Notes under the pieces: model-generated
The model's database searches: none
Told to the model about the DNA's origin: nothing
Seen by the model: only the letters and a program-made list of their open reading frames with translations
Source of the DNA: Acidobacteriota bacterium
GTDB lineage: Bacteria; Acidobacteriota; Terriglobia; UBA7540
Direction of reading: 5' to 3'
Length of the DNA: 64,000 bases
Assembly (NCBI GenBank): GCA_902812365.1
Contig: CADDZC010000010.1
Coordinates: 1 to 64,000 of the forward strand
Part shown: piece after piece, positions 1 through 7,316 of the stretch
Layout of the letters: each line of letters begins with the position of its first letter
Numbering within the stretch: the stretch's first letter is position 1
Made by a program: the position numbers and the translations under genes

Positions 1-2
1 AG

Positions 3-983
3 CTGCCGGACGGCATCTTTATTTTTTACTATGTGTATCCGCTCGACTCCTTCCGCATCCCGCTGGCGCAGTTCTGGAATTTGACGCTGCAGCGGGAAAT
101 CCGGCCGAACCTGACGGCGGAAGTGGCGTACGTGGGCAACGTCGGGCGGCATCTCTACGTCAACCCCAACACCAACCAAGCCGTACCGGGGCCGGGGGAT
201 TTCGATTCGCGGCGCCCCTTCTTCCGGAAGTTCGGGCTGGAGCAGGGCATTCTGGATGATTGCAACTGCGACAATTCGAGCTACCATGCCTTGCAGGCCA
301 AGCTCCAGCAGCGGGCTTCGCACGGGCTCGACTTCCTGCTCACCTATACCTATTCGCGGGCAATGACCAACACCGAGGGCAGCGGCGTCTTTGACAATAA
401 CTACGACTGGCGCAATGACCACGGCCCCGCCAGCTTCAACCGCACCCATCAGTTGACCCTGCTTAACGGCTGGGACCTGCCGTTCGGTAAGGGGCGGAAG
501 TGGGCGGCGAACAGTCGCAAGTGGCTGGACGCCCTGATCGGCGGCTGGAGCCTGGACGGCGTCACCACCCTGGCTTCGGGCGTCCCCTTTACGCCGCAGG
601 TATCGAGCGCCCCGCTGTTGAACGCCGACTTCAACGGCGTACGCCCGGACATCATCGGGAATCCGCACGTCGCGAATCCGAACCGGAATGAATGGTTCAA
701 CCCCAACGCTTACGTGGCGCCGCGCCAGCCCTTCCGTGACGGTCAGGCGTCCCGCGACTCGCTGTGGGGTCCGGCCTTCTACGTCTTCAACCTGGCCCTG
801 GCCAAGACGTTCGTCATTGCCGAAGGCAAGACGCTGGAATTCCGCTGGGAAAACTTTAATGCCTTCAACATCGATAACCTGGGGCTGCCGGCCAACCTGG
901 TGGACGTTGCCGGTGCCGGCCAGATCACCAGCACCCAGACGGACATGCGCCAGATGCAGTTCGGCTTGCACCTGCGGTTCTAA
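3..983 (+). CDS. TonB-dependent receptor, Oar-like, C-terminal part (5' end outside window)
   Basis: This is the C-terminal half of an outer-membrane beta-barrel receptor of the Oar-like TonB-dependent family that is greatly expanded in Acidobacteriota. The reading frame is already open at base 3, before the first possible start (GTG at 33), so the gene enters from the left. The visible 326 residues alternate polar and aromatic residues as barrel strands do, contain the family-typical block FWNLTLQREI followed by VAYVGN..GRHLY, and later LTYTYSRAM and FRWENFNAFN. The protein ends in LHLRF; a terminal aromatic Phe is the usual outer-membrane assembly signal. By family it takes up large substrates, probably glycans or their products, using TonB energy. 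The substrate cannot be read from this part. The plug and carboxypeptidase-like N-terminal domains lie outside the window. Confidence 0.88.
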   Translation: MPDGIFIFYYVYPLDSFRIPLAQFWNLTLQREIRPNLTAEVAYVGNVGRHLYVNPNTNQAVPGPGDFDSRRPFFRKFGLEQGILDDCNCDNSSYHALQAKLQQRASHGLDFLLTYTYSRAMTNTEGSGVFDNNYDWRNDHGPASFNRTHQLTLLNGWDLPFGKGRKWAANSRKWLDALIGGWSLDGVTTLASGVPFTPQVSSAPLLNADFNGVRPDIIGNPHVANPNRNEWFNPNAYVAPRQPFRDGQASRDSLWGPAFYVFNLALAKTFVIAEGKTLEFRWENFNAFNIDNLGLPANLVDVAGAGQITSTQTDMRQMQFGLHLRF

Positions 984-1034
984 GAGATCGGCCGACCGGC
1001 GGCGGACGGGACTTCTGAAGAAAGGACGAGTGAC

Positions 1035-2447
1035 GTGTTCCATCTTTCCTCGCGATGTTGGGTGACGTTGGCTCTGCTGCCGGTGGTGATGGCGGCGACG
1101 GGCGGGGCGGCCGGAGCCCGCGCGGGCCAGGCACCGGTTCGTGAAGCCGCGCCCAGCCCGCCGCCAGACGATCGTTATAAGGCGGACATCCTCGTCGTGG
1201 TCGCCCACCCCGACGATGAAACGATGGTGACGGGATATCTGGCGCGAGCCATCTACGACGAGCACAAGCGGGTGGCGGTCGTCTATGGCACGCCGGGGAA
1301 CAGCGGCGGGAATGCGATGGGTTACGAGCAGGCGGCGGCTCTCGGGGCCGAGCGGGAGATCGAGGCGCGGCGGGCGGTGGCCGACTTCGGTATCATGAAC
1401 GTGTGGTTTCTGGGCGGCACCGATACGCCGGGCCAGGATGTGCTTCGCTCGCTCGAGACGTGGAATCACGGGCGGGCCTTGTGGAACGCGGTGCGGATCG
1501 TGCGGCTGACCCGGCCGGAAGTGATCCTGACATGGCTGCCCGACTACGTGGCGGGCGAGAATCATGACGATCACCAGGCGGCGGGGGTGATCGCCACCGA
1601 GGCTTTCGATATGGCCGGCGATCCGACGCAGTTTCCCGAGCAGGTGGCCGCTCCCCGCGACCGCAGCGGCATCGGCAATCTGACGGAGGGGTTGCGCCCC
1701 TGGCAGCCCAAGAAGATCTATTACTTCTCCGACGCCTCGCACGTCGACTTTCTCCGCGGCCGGGGGCCGGAGTACTCCACGCTGGATGTGTCCCCCTCCC
1801 GCCACGTTCCTTACTATCGCCTCGCCGCCGAGGAGATGGCGTACCATCTGACGCAGGGCGATACGGGTCAACTGGCCCGACAAGCCCTGGCCACCGGACA
1901 TCTGGAATACTTCCAGCAACCGGTCTATCTGGTGATGGGAAAATCGCTGGTCGGCGGCTCGCCGACCGGAGACATTTTTGAAAACGTGACCGACCACCCC
2001 TTGCCTTTCGCCCCCGTACGGGGCTACCAGCCCGAGGCTCGGGCCGGGCTGTGGGTGGAGCTGGGGGGTCCCTGGGCGTTCTACCGCCGGTTCTGGAAGG
2101 CGCACAATCTTGATCACCTGGCCACGCTGTTGCCGCAGCCCGAAGTCAGCCTCAGCGACCATGAGGTGCTGCACTTGCCGGTGCTGATCCACAACGACAC
2201 CGACAGCCCGGCGGAGGTCGTGCTGACGGTAGCCGCGCCCGAGGGGTGGAAGGAGTTGAGGGGGACGGCTCGTTACCCGGTGCGCGCTCACGACGTCTAT
2301 CCCGTCGAGGTGCAGGCTGCCGCGGCGCCTTCGCCGTCCGGGGCGGCCTGGCAGACGGTGAGTCTTCGCGCGCAGTCCGAGGGTCGCGAAATCGGCTCGA
2401 TCACGGTCCGAGTCAACGTGGTACGGTCGGGCGGTTTGCCGCAATGA
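1035..2447 (+). CDS. secreted PIG-L/LmbE family deacetylase with C-terminal NEW3-like domain
   Basis: A 470-residue zinc-dependent N-acetyl-sugar deacetylase-type protein. Residues 1-31 form a signal peptide (hydrophobic LALLPVVMAATGG, then small residues), so it acts outside the cytoplasm. The PIG-L signature AHPDDE is at 57-62, and the second metal-binding cluster HDDH is near 176. From about residue 370 the fold changes to a beta-rich domain (LPVLIHNDTDSP..VVLTVAAPEGW) resembling the NEW3 domain found after secreted glycosidases. The start is GTG with AAGGA about nine bases upstream. It lies 51 bases behind the TonB receptor gene on the same strand, which suggests joint use on an imported or surface sugar. 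It is not the bacillithiol deacetylase BshB, which is cytosolic and half this size. The substrate is unknown. Confidence 0.85.
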   Translation: MFHLSSRCWVTLALLPVVMAATGGAAGARAGQAPVREAAPSPPPDDRYKADILVVVAHPDDETMVTGYLARAIYDEHKRVAVVYGTPGNSGGNAMGYEQAAALGAEREIEARRAVADFGIMNVWFLGGTDTPGQDVLRSLETWNHGRALWNAVRIVRLTRPEVILTWLPDYVAGENHDDHQAAGVIATEAFDMAGDPTQFPEQVAAPRDRSGIGNLTEGLRPWQPKKIYYFSDASHVDFLRGRGPEYSTLDVSPSRHVPYYRLAAEEMAYHLTQGDTGQLARQALATGHLEYFQQPVYLVMGKSLVGGSPTGDIFENVTDHPLPFAPVRGYQPEARAGLWVELGGPWAFYRRFWKAHNLDHLATLLPQPEVSLSDHEVLHLPVLIHNDTDSPAEVVLTVAAPEGWKELRGTARYPVRAHDVYPVEVQAAAAPSPSGAAWQTVSLRAQSEGREIGSITVRVNVVRSGGLPQ

Positions 2448-2477
2448 GGCCCGGATGGAGCTGAGGCCGGCCGGCGG

Positions 2478-3074
2478 GTGATGAGAGAAGACATCAAGAT
2501 GGCGGAATGGCGTGCCGATCCGGCGGAAGCCGCGGCCTCGCGGGGGGCGTTGCCGAACGAGCCGTTCCCGTGCCCGTATTGCGGCCAAATGCTGGCTCCA
2601 TCGTGCCGGGTCTGCGTGGCGTGCAAACAGGCCATCGATCCCGCCATCATTCGCCGGGCCGGCCCCGCCGTCATCTCCGTACGCCCGGCTCAACCTCTGC
2701 CCCCGCCGGTGCGATTTCCCTGGCGCTTGTTCCTGCTGACCTTCGTCATCGCCTGGACCGTCTCCGCCGCCGCGGTCGCGGCCGTCGGCCTCGCACGGGC
2801 TCAGGTGCTGCTGGCTATTCTTGAATTCGTTTCGGCGGCGTGGGTGTTCTATGACGCGCATGGCAAGCGCGTTCCCAAGCCCTTTCGGTGGGGCGTGGCG
2901 ACGCTGCTCCTGTGGATTTTCATGTTCCCCTGGTATCTGGCTCGACGGGCCGTCCCGGAAGCGCCGTGCCCTTTCGTCGAGGCGCCGAGCACCAAGCGGA
3001 GCAAGGTACTGCTCCTGGTGCTGTGGATGGCGTTGCTGGTGATCCTGGCCCTCCGAGGCGGACCACCGCGCTAG
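2478..3074 (+). CDS. zinc-ribbon membrane protein, function unknown
   Basis: A 198-residue protein not assignable to a named family. Near residues 30-50 are two Cys pairs, CPYCG and CRVCVACK, forming a probable zinc ribbon on the cytoplasmic side. Three or four hydrophobic segments follow: FLLTFVIAWTVSAAAVAAVGLA, a pair around VLLAILEFVSAAWVFYDA and GVATLLLWIFMFPWYLA, and VLLLVLWMALLVILAL near the end. This soluble zinc ribbon plus membrane bundle occurs in many uncharacterised small acidobacterial proteins. The start could be GTG 2478, ATG 2481 or ATG 2499; all are in frame and the first two sit next to a GGCGGG purine stretch. It begins 30 bases after the deacetylase stop and is probably co-transcribed with it. 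Confidence 0.7.
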   Translation: MMREDIKMAEWRADPAEAAASRGALPNEPFPCPYCGQMLAPSCRVCVACKQAIDPAIIRRAGPAVISVRPAQPLPPPVRFPWRLFLLTFVIAWTVSAAAVAAVGLARAQVLLAILEFVSAAWVFYDAHGKRVPKPFRWGVATLLLWIFMFPWYLARRAVPEAPCPFVEAPSTKRSKVLLLVLWMALLVILALRGGPPR

Positions 3075-3339
3075 GCCTGCGGATGGCCGTCCGCGGGCAG
3101 GGTGGCGCCATCAGGGGCTGCCGTTTAAACCCCAGTTTCAAGACATATCGAGCTTGTTTTCAAAGATGTTTTGCCGCTCGGATTCCGCCGACCTCCGAAA
3201 CACTTCAGCAAGGCCGGCCTTCGCCTGCGGCCGGAAGCGATCATGGCTGGAACAGTTCTCGCCGGCGCCCTCCCAGCCGCCCGTTTCGCGAGCGCTGGGG
3301 GGCAGGTCGGCCGGGTTTACGGGGTGGCGAGGAATGGTC

Positions 3340-3368
3340 TTGGGGAAGGTCAAACTGAGAAGTATAAT
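3340..3368 (+). promoter_or_regulatory. putative sigma70-type promoter, plus strand
   Basis: TTGGGG at 3340-3345, a 17-base spacer, then a perfect TATAAT at 3363-3368. Transcription would run rightward, antisense to mqnC. No plus-strand gene follows, so this is either antisense/small-RNA transcription or chance in an AT-rich patch. Confidence 0.35.
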
Positions 3369-3374
3369 AACTAT

Positions 3375-3402
3375 ATAATACATAAGGCTCCGGCCTTGTC
3401 AA
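3375..3402 (-). promoter_or_regulatory. putative sigma70-type promoter, minus strand
   Basis: Read on the minus strand, a perfect TTGACA (3402-3397), a 16-base spacer and TATTAT (3380-3375, five of six consensus bases). It would transcribe leftward, away from the end of mqnC and into the gap, antisense to the zinc-ribbon membrane protein gene. It matches consensus better than almost any other promoter in the window yet has no obvious gene. Confidence 0.45.
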
Positions 3403-3436
3403 GGGCTGACGGCCTCCGGTATTTCTCTCGCGGAAG

Positions 3437-4474
3437 TTAATTTAAGAAGTAGGTGCGATACAGCGTATCGCGTTTATGAGGACGGAAGCCCGCCTCTTCG
3501 ATGAGCCGCCGCAACCGCTCTTCGCTGGACGTGTTCTTGCAACCCGCCGCATAGACGACGTTCTCTTCGATCAGGATGCTGCCCACGTCGTTGGCTCCGA
3601 AGCGCAAGGCGATCTGGCAGATTTTGTGGCCGGGCGTCAGCCACGAGGCCTGGACGTTGAGCACGTTATCGAGATACAGCCGCGAGACGGCGAGCGTCTT
3701 CAGGTAATCGACCGCCGTCGCCTCCTGCTTGACGAAGCGGCCAAGCGACGTATTCTCGCGCTGGAAGAACCAGGGAATAAAGGCCGTGAATCCGCCCGTC
3801 TCGTCTTGCAGTTGCCGGATGCGCTCGAGATGGTTGAGGCGCTGTTCGGCCGTCTCGCCCACGCCGAACATCATCGTGGCCGTCGTGCGCAGGCCCAGTT
3901 GGTGAGCGGTGCGGTGCACCGAGAGCCATTCGTCGGTGTGGCACTTCCGGCGCGCGATGCGGAAGCGGACGGCGTCGTCCAGAATCTCGGCGCCGGCCCC
4001 GGGGATGGAATCCAGGCCGGCGTCGCGCAGCCGGGCGATCACCTCGCGCACCGTCAACCCGCAGATTTCGGCGAGGTTGAGGATTTCGGGCGCCGACAAA
4101 CAGTGCAGGTGGAGTTGCGGATACCGCCGCTTGATGCTGGAAAGGAGATGCTCGTAATAATCCAGCTTCAAGTGCGGGTGAAGCCCGCCCTGCATGAGGA
4201 TCCCGGTACCGCCCAGCGCCAGCGTTTCGTCAATCTTCTGGAAGATGGATTCGAGCGGCTGGACGTAACCCTCGGGCGATCCGACGGGGCGGTAAAAGGC
4301 GCAGAACGAACAATATTCCGTGCAGACGTTGGTGTAGTTGATGTTGCGGTCGATCTGATAGGTGATGACGTTGCCCGGGTGGAGGCGCTGCCGCATGGCG
4401 TCCGCCTCCATGCCGAGGCCGATGAGGTCATCAGAACGGAGCCAATCCAGGGCTTGAGTGCGCGTCAGGTTCAT
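3437..4474 (-). CDS. mqnC: cyclic dehypoxanthinyl futalosine synthase (radical SAM)
   Basis: MqnC is the radical S-adenosylmethionine enzyme that cyclises dehypoxanthine futalosine in the futalosine route to menaquinone. The 345-residue protein has the usual length. The 4Fe-4S motif is C51-x3-C55-x2-C58 inside NINYTNVCTEYCSFC, typical of the MqnC/MqnE/CofH group. GGTGILMQGGLHP and the downstream FGVGET and FIPWFFQRENTSLG stretches favour MqnC over MqnE. It lies 35 bases downstream of mqnA on the same strand, which fits the pathway. Its ATG overlaps the TGA of an eight-codon leader frame (ATGA) that carries the better ribosome binding site, so its translation may be coupled to that leader. Confidence 0.95.
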   Translation of the reverse strand: MNLTRTQALDWLRSDDLIGLGMEADAMRQRLHPGNVITYQIDRNINYTNVCTEYCSFCAFYRPVGSPEGYVQPLESIFQKIDETLALGGTGILMQGGLHPHLKLDYYEHLLSSIKRRYPQLHLHCLSAPEILNLAEICGLTVREVIARLRDAGLDSIPGAGAEILDDAVRFRIARRKCHTDEWLSVHRTAHQLGLRTTATMMFGVGETAEQRLNHLERIRQLQDETGGFTAFIPWFFQRENTSLGRFVKQEATAVDYLKTLAVSRLYLDNVLNVQASWLTPGHKICQIALRFGANDVGSILIEENVVYAAGCKNTSSEERLRRLIEEAGFRPHKRDTLYRTYFLN

Positions 4475-4494
4475 GCTCGCCGGCCTTTCGCCAT
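4471..4494 (-). CDS. seven-residue leader ORF overlapping mqnC start
   Basis: On the minus strand a strong GGGGGAGG Shine-Dalgarno sits five bases before ATG 4494, opening a frame that encodes MAKGRRA and stops at TGA 4471. That TGA overlaps the mqnC start as ATGA. mqnC itself has only a weak AAAGG about 12 bases upstream. The arrangement resembles a translational-coupling leader peptide. The alternative is that it is only the relic of an earlier mqnC start in another frame. No family can be named for a peptide this short. Confidence 0.4.
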   Translation of the reverse strand: MAKGRRA

Positions 4495-4509
4495 CGTGAC
4501 CTCCCCCTT

Positions 4510-5340
4510 TTAGCCGGCCGGGGCGGCCGAGATGAGGCCGGAGGCGAACTGCAGACTCTTCTCGGCCGGGATCAAACCGTGCTCGCGGGCCAACCGATAA
4601 AAGAGCCGCAATCCCTTCAGGTTGTCCTCGTCCAAAGTATAGTCAATGTTTCGGGTGAGGTAAACCTTCACGTCGTCCGGGGTCGTGCCGAGGCGCGGGG
4701 CATACTCGGCGGCAATCTCATCGATATGCGCTAGGCCATAGTCTCGCGACGCCGCGAAATCCGGGCCGATCTCGCCCAGCCGGGCCTCGGGATGGCCCGC
4801 CCACAAGGCGAAGACGAAGGGCAAGCCGGTGAACTTGCGCCACTCTGACGCCAAATCGTAGGCGTAAGGAGCGCGCGCGGGGGAGGGGCGAGCCAGCGCG
4901 GGATCGCCGATGAGGAGCGCCGCGTCGGCCCGGGCCAGCATCGCGTCCAGATCGGGGTCGGAGAACAGGCCTTCAAACTCCCGCCGGTAGAAATGGCGGA
5001 GCAGGATCGTGGTGAGGGCAACCGAAGTGCGGGAGGAATGATCCAGGGCCACGGTGCGGACCTCGGGGAGGGGGACGCGGCTGAAGATCATCACGCTGCG
5101 CACCGGAGCTTTCGAGGCGATGGCGAGGCCGGGAATGATTTCCAGGTTGTCGATGCGCTGGTATTCGATGGCGGGAATAATGCCGACGTCGACGCGGCGG
5201 GCGGCCAAGTCGTCGGCGCAGCGGGCCGGGGTTGTCAACTCGAGCTCAAACCGCCCTTGCTCGCGGCCGTGCTGCATTCCCCAGACAAGGGGAGCGGTAT
5301 TCAGATACTGAACGACGGAGACTCGGGGTCGGCGCGTCAT
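4510..5340 (-). CDS. mqnA: chorismate dehydratase, futalosine pathway
   Basis: MqnA converts chorismate to 3-enolpyruvyl-benzoate, the first committed step of futalosine-dependent menaquinone synthesis. The 276-residue protein has the periplasmic-binding-protein-like fold of the family. It starts with RVSVVQYLNTAPLVWGM, matching the family N-terminus, followed by RRVDVGIIPAIEYQ, then LDHSSRTSVALTTILLRHFY and the ALLIGDPAL segment. It is cytosolic, with no signal peptide. It starts at ATG 5340 and is followed by mqnC, giving two pathway genes in order. mqnB, mqnD and mqnE are not in this window. A hairpin-forming repeat lies 20 bases upstream of the start. Confidence 0.94.
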   Translation of the reverse strand: MTRRPRVSVVQYLNTAPLVWGMQHGREQGRFELELTTPARCADDLAARRVDVGIIPAIEYQRIDNLEIIPGLAIASKAPVRSVMIFSRVPLPEVRTVALDHSSRTSVALTTILLRHFYRREFEGLFSDPDLDAMLARADAALLIGDPALARPSPARAPYAYDLASEWRKFTGLPFVFALWAGHPEARLGEIGPDFAASRDYGLAHIDEIAAEYAPRLGTTPDDVKVYLTRNIDYTLDEDNLKGLRLFYRLAREHGLIPAEKSLQFASGLISAAPAG

Positions 5341-5359
5341 CGCGTTTCCGCAGGGTTAG

Positions 5360-5380
5360 CGGTTCATTGTACACGAACCG
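5360..5380 (-). repeat. inverted repeat upstream of mqnA
   Basis: CGGTTC (5360-5365) and GAACCG (5375-5380) are perfect complements separated by nine bases that contain TGTACA. The repeat lies 20 bases ahead of the mqnA ATG, inside the probable 5' untranslated region between the MFS gene and mqnA. It could be a small RNA hairpin or an operator half-site pair. Confidence 0.3.
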
Positions 5381-5399
5381 GAACGACGGCCGCCCGTTT

Positions 5400-6686
5400 T
5401 CAGGGGCGGCGCGGCCGGGGCGCCGGTCCAGGCGCGGCGCGGAACCGCGGCTTCAATTCCCCGACGATCAACCAGTAGGCGGCCAACCCGGTGACGAGGA
5501 CTAGGGCCGCGAGCAGAAACCCGGGAAAATATGATCCCGTCCGGCTGATCAAAAATCCGGTGGCCAGAGGAGCGATCACGCCCGCGACGTTGCCGGCAAA
5601 ATTCTCAAACCCTGTCCACACGCCGACCTCCTCGTCGGGAGCGCAGCACTGCACAATCACGATCAGGTTGGCCGTGCCGAATCCCACCAGAGACGCTCCG
5701 GCGATCAGCCAGATGGCCCGGGTGGGGCTTTCGACGCGGGCGGCCGGAATGAGAAGCAACCCGGTTAAGAAGGCCGCCGTGATCATTCCCTTGCGCACCC
5801 TGGTCTCGTTCAGGCCGCGGCCGATCAGGCGATCCGCGATCCAGCCGCCCACAGGCTCGCCGATTCCGAAAACGACATAGGGGAGGGAGGCATAAAGGCC
5901 CGCCCGGAGCAGAGGCAAATGGCGCACCGTCATTAGGTAGTCGGGGAGCCAGGTGACGAGCAGGTACCAGTAATAGTCGAAACAGAAGAATCCCATGCAG
6001 ATACCGAGCAGGTTGCGGTCGAGCGATACCCAGCGCGAGCCCGCCGCCGAAGCGGCGCTCTTCATGGTGCGCTCGGCGATGTGCGTGGGAAATGCGGCCA
6101 GCCACGGGGCCAGCCAGAGCACGGCGGCGAATCCCACGATCAGAAACATATGCCGCCAGCCGTAATGCTTGATGAGGAGCGCCGTCACGGGCGCCCCCAA
6201 GGCCAAACCGACGCGCGTGCCGCAGTCGAAAATTCCCGAGGGAAAGCCGCGATCTTGCGGGGCGAACAGGACGCTGACAATCTTCGTGCCGCCCGGCAGG
6301 TAGATGGATTCGCCGATGCCGAGCAGAATGCGGAACAGAATCAGCATCCCGAGAGTGGCGGCGGTTCCCGTCAAGCCTTGGGAAACCGACCATAGCAAAA
6401 AGGCTCCGGTATAGAGCCACCGCAGGTTGTAGCGATCCGCCGCCCAGCCCACCGGAATCTGCATGAGGGCGTACGACCAGAAAAAGGCCGACAGCAACAC
6501 CCCCTTCCGCTCGGGGCCGAAATGGAGATCGTGGGCGATGAGGGGCAGGGCGACGGAGACGGTTCCGCGATCCAGATAGTTGATGAAGGTGGCGACGAAG
6601 AGCAGGTCGACAATCAGCCAGCGGCGGGCGTGGGTGATCGGCGGGGCGGCAGAGGCGGGGCGAAGGGGGGCGTTCTCAGTAGCCAC
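5400..6686 (-). CDS. MFS transporter, anion:cation symporter (ACS)-like
   Basis: A 428-residue, 12-helix major facilitator. The first helix contains FINYLDRGTVSVALPLI, the hallmark of the ACS family (hexuronate, glucarate and phthalate importers). The conserved loop after helix 2-3 (GWAADRYNLRW) and the LGIGESIYLPGGTKIVS block in helix 5 agree. A proton-coupled importer of an organic acid such as a sugar acid is the family expectation. The exact substrate cannot be inferred. It starts at GTG 6686 and ends 59 bases before mqnA. There is no functional link to menaquinone synthesis, so it probably rides in the same long minus-strand transcript. Confidence 0.85.
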   Translation of the reverse strand: MATENAPLRPASAAPPITHARRWLIVDLLFVATFINYLDRGTVSVALPLIAHDLHFGPERKGVLLSAFFWSYALMQIPVGWAADRYNLRWLYTGAFLLWSVSQGLTGTAATLGMLILFRILLGIGESIYLPGGTKIVSVLFAPQDRGFPSGIFDCGTRVGLALGAPVTALLIKHYGWRHMFLIVGFAAVLWLAPWLAAFPTHIAERTMKSAASAAGSRWVSLDRNLLGICMGFFCFDYYWYLLVTWLPDYLMTVRHLPLLRAGLYASLPYVVFGIGEPVGGWIADRLIGRGLNETRVRKGMITAAFLTGLLLIPAARVESPTRAIWLIAGASLVGFGTANLIVIVQCCAPDEEVGVWTGFENFAGNVAGVIAPLATGFLISRTGSYFPGFLLAALVLVTGLAAYWLIVGELKPRFRAAPGPAPRPRRP

Positions 6687-6735
6687 GAGACCACGCTCGG
6701 AGGGCCCGCCGGGCCGGGGCCGGGCTTGCCGGAGG

Positions 6736-7182
6736 TCAATCGGAAACGATCTTCACCCGCAGCTCCCGGCGGCGCGGGCCGTCAAACTCGCAGAGAAAGA
6801 CTCCCTGCCACCGGCCGAGCAGGAGACGGCCGCCTTCGATGAGCAGAGTCTTGGAGCAGCCGATGACCGCGGCCTTCAGATGAGCGTCGCAGTTGCCGTC
6901 ATTGTGGCAGTAATCGCGGTCGCGCGGCGCGAGCTGCCGGAGGAAATTATCCAGGTCTTTCTGTAGGGCCGGATCGTCGTTCTCCTGAATCAGCACGGCG
7001 GCCGAGGTGTGCGGGGTAAAGACGTGGCAGACGCCGCTCTGGACGCCGGATTCGGCGACGGCCTTTTGGATGACGCCGGTAATATCGCGGAACTCGACCC
7101 GCGCCTGGGTCTCGACCTGAAAAGTGCGCAGGTCGGAGCCGGCCTTCTGAACATACACCGCTCTTCCGCCCTCCAGGGCCAT
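6736..7182 (-). CDS. yjbQ: YjbQ/UPF0047 family protein (secondary thiamine-phosphate synthase-like)
   Basis: A small single-domain protein of the YjbQ family, homohexamers for which a weak thiamine phosphate synthase activity has been reported; the physiological role is unsettled. The family motifs are present: HVFTPHTSAAVLIQEND with its paired histidines, the acidic His block HNDGNCDAHLKAAVIG, and LLLGRWQGVFLCEFDGPR at the end. I place the start at ATG 7182, giving 148 residues. A GGAGG at 7203-7207 would also suit TTG 7194 eight bases on, and the frame is open up to TTG 7212. It lies between bshC and the MFS gene in the minus-strand block. Confidence 0.88.
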   Translation of the reverse strand: MALEGGRAVYVQKAGSDLRTFQVETQARVEFRDITGVIQKAVAESGVQSGVCHVFTPHTSAAVLIQENDDPALQKDLDNFLRQLAPRDRDYCHNDGNCDAHLKAAVIGCSKTLLIEGGRLLLGRWQGVFLCEFDGPRRRELRVKIVSD

Positions 7183-7316
7183 GGTTACCCCCAATCTCGT
7201 GACCTCCACCAAATTACATGAAAAAGCGGGAAGTTACAATGCGGAGCCTGAGGGCCCGGCGGCCGGCGCGACGCTGGGCGCGCAAACCCGGGGAATGGGT
7301 TGTTTCTCCGCCGCGC

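Larger units (their letters stand above)
3075..3436. other. convergent intergenic region with promoter-like sequences, no recognised gene
   Basis: This 362-bp gap lies between the end of a plus-strand gene and the end of minus-strand mqnC. The open frames in it (for example an 81-codon frame on the minus strand starting at 3383) have no ribosome binding site or family resemblance. The right third is an AT-rich patch (3357-3387) unlike its surroundings and contains promoter-like boxes on both strands, listed separately. A short RNA gene is possible but I see no known RNA family. Confidence 0.5.

Noticed and set aside
1035-2447. PIG-L protein as the BshB partner of bshC
   Set aside because: It has a signal peptide and a large C-terminal domain; BshB is cytosolic and about half the length.
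3476-4513. 345-codon frame opposite mqnC
   Set aside because: Shadow of mqnC, without motifs or ribosome site.
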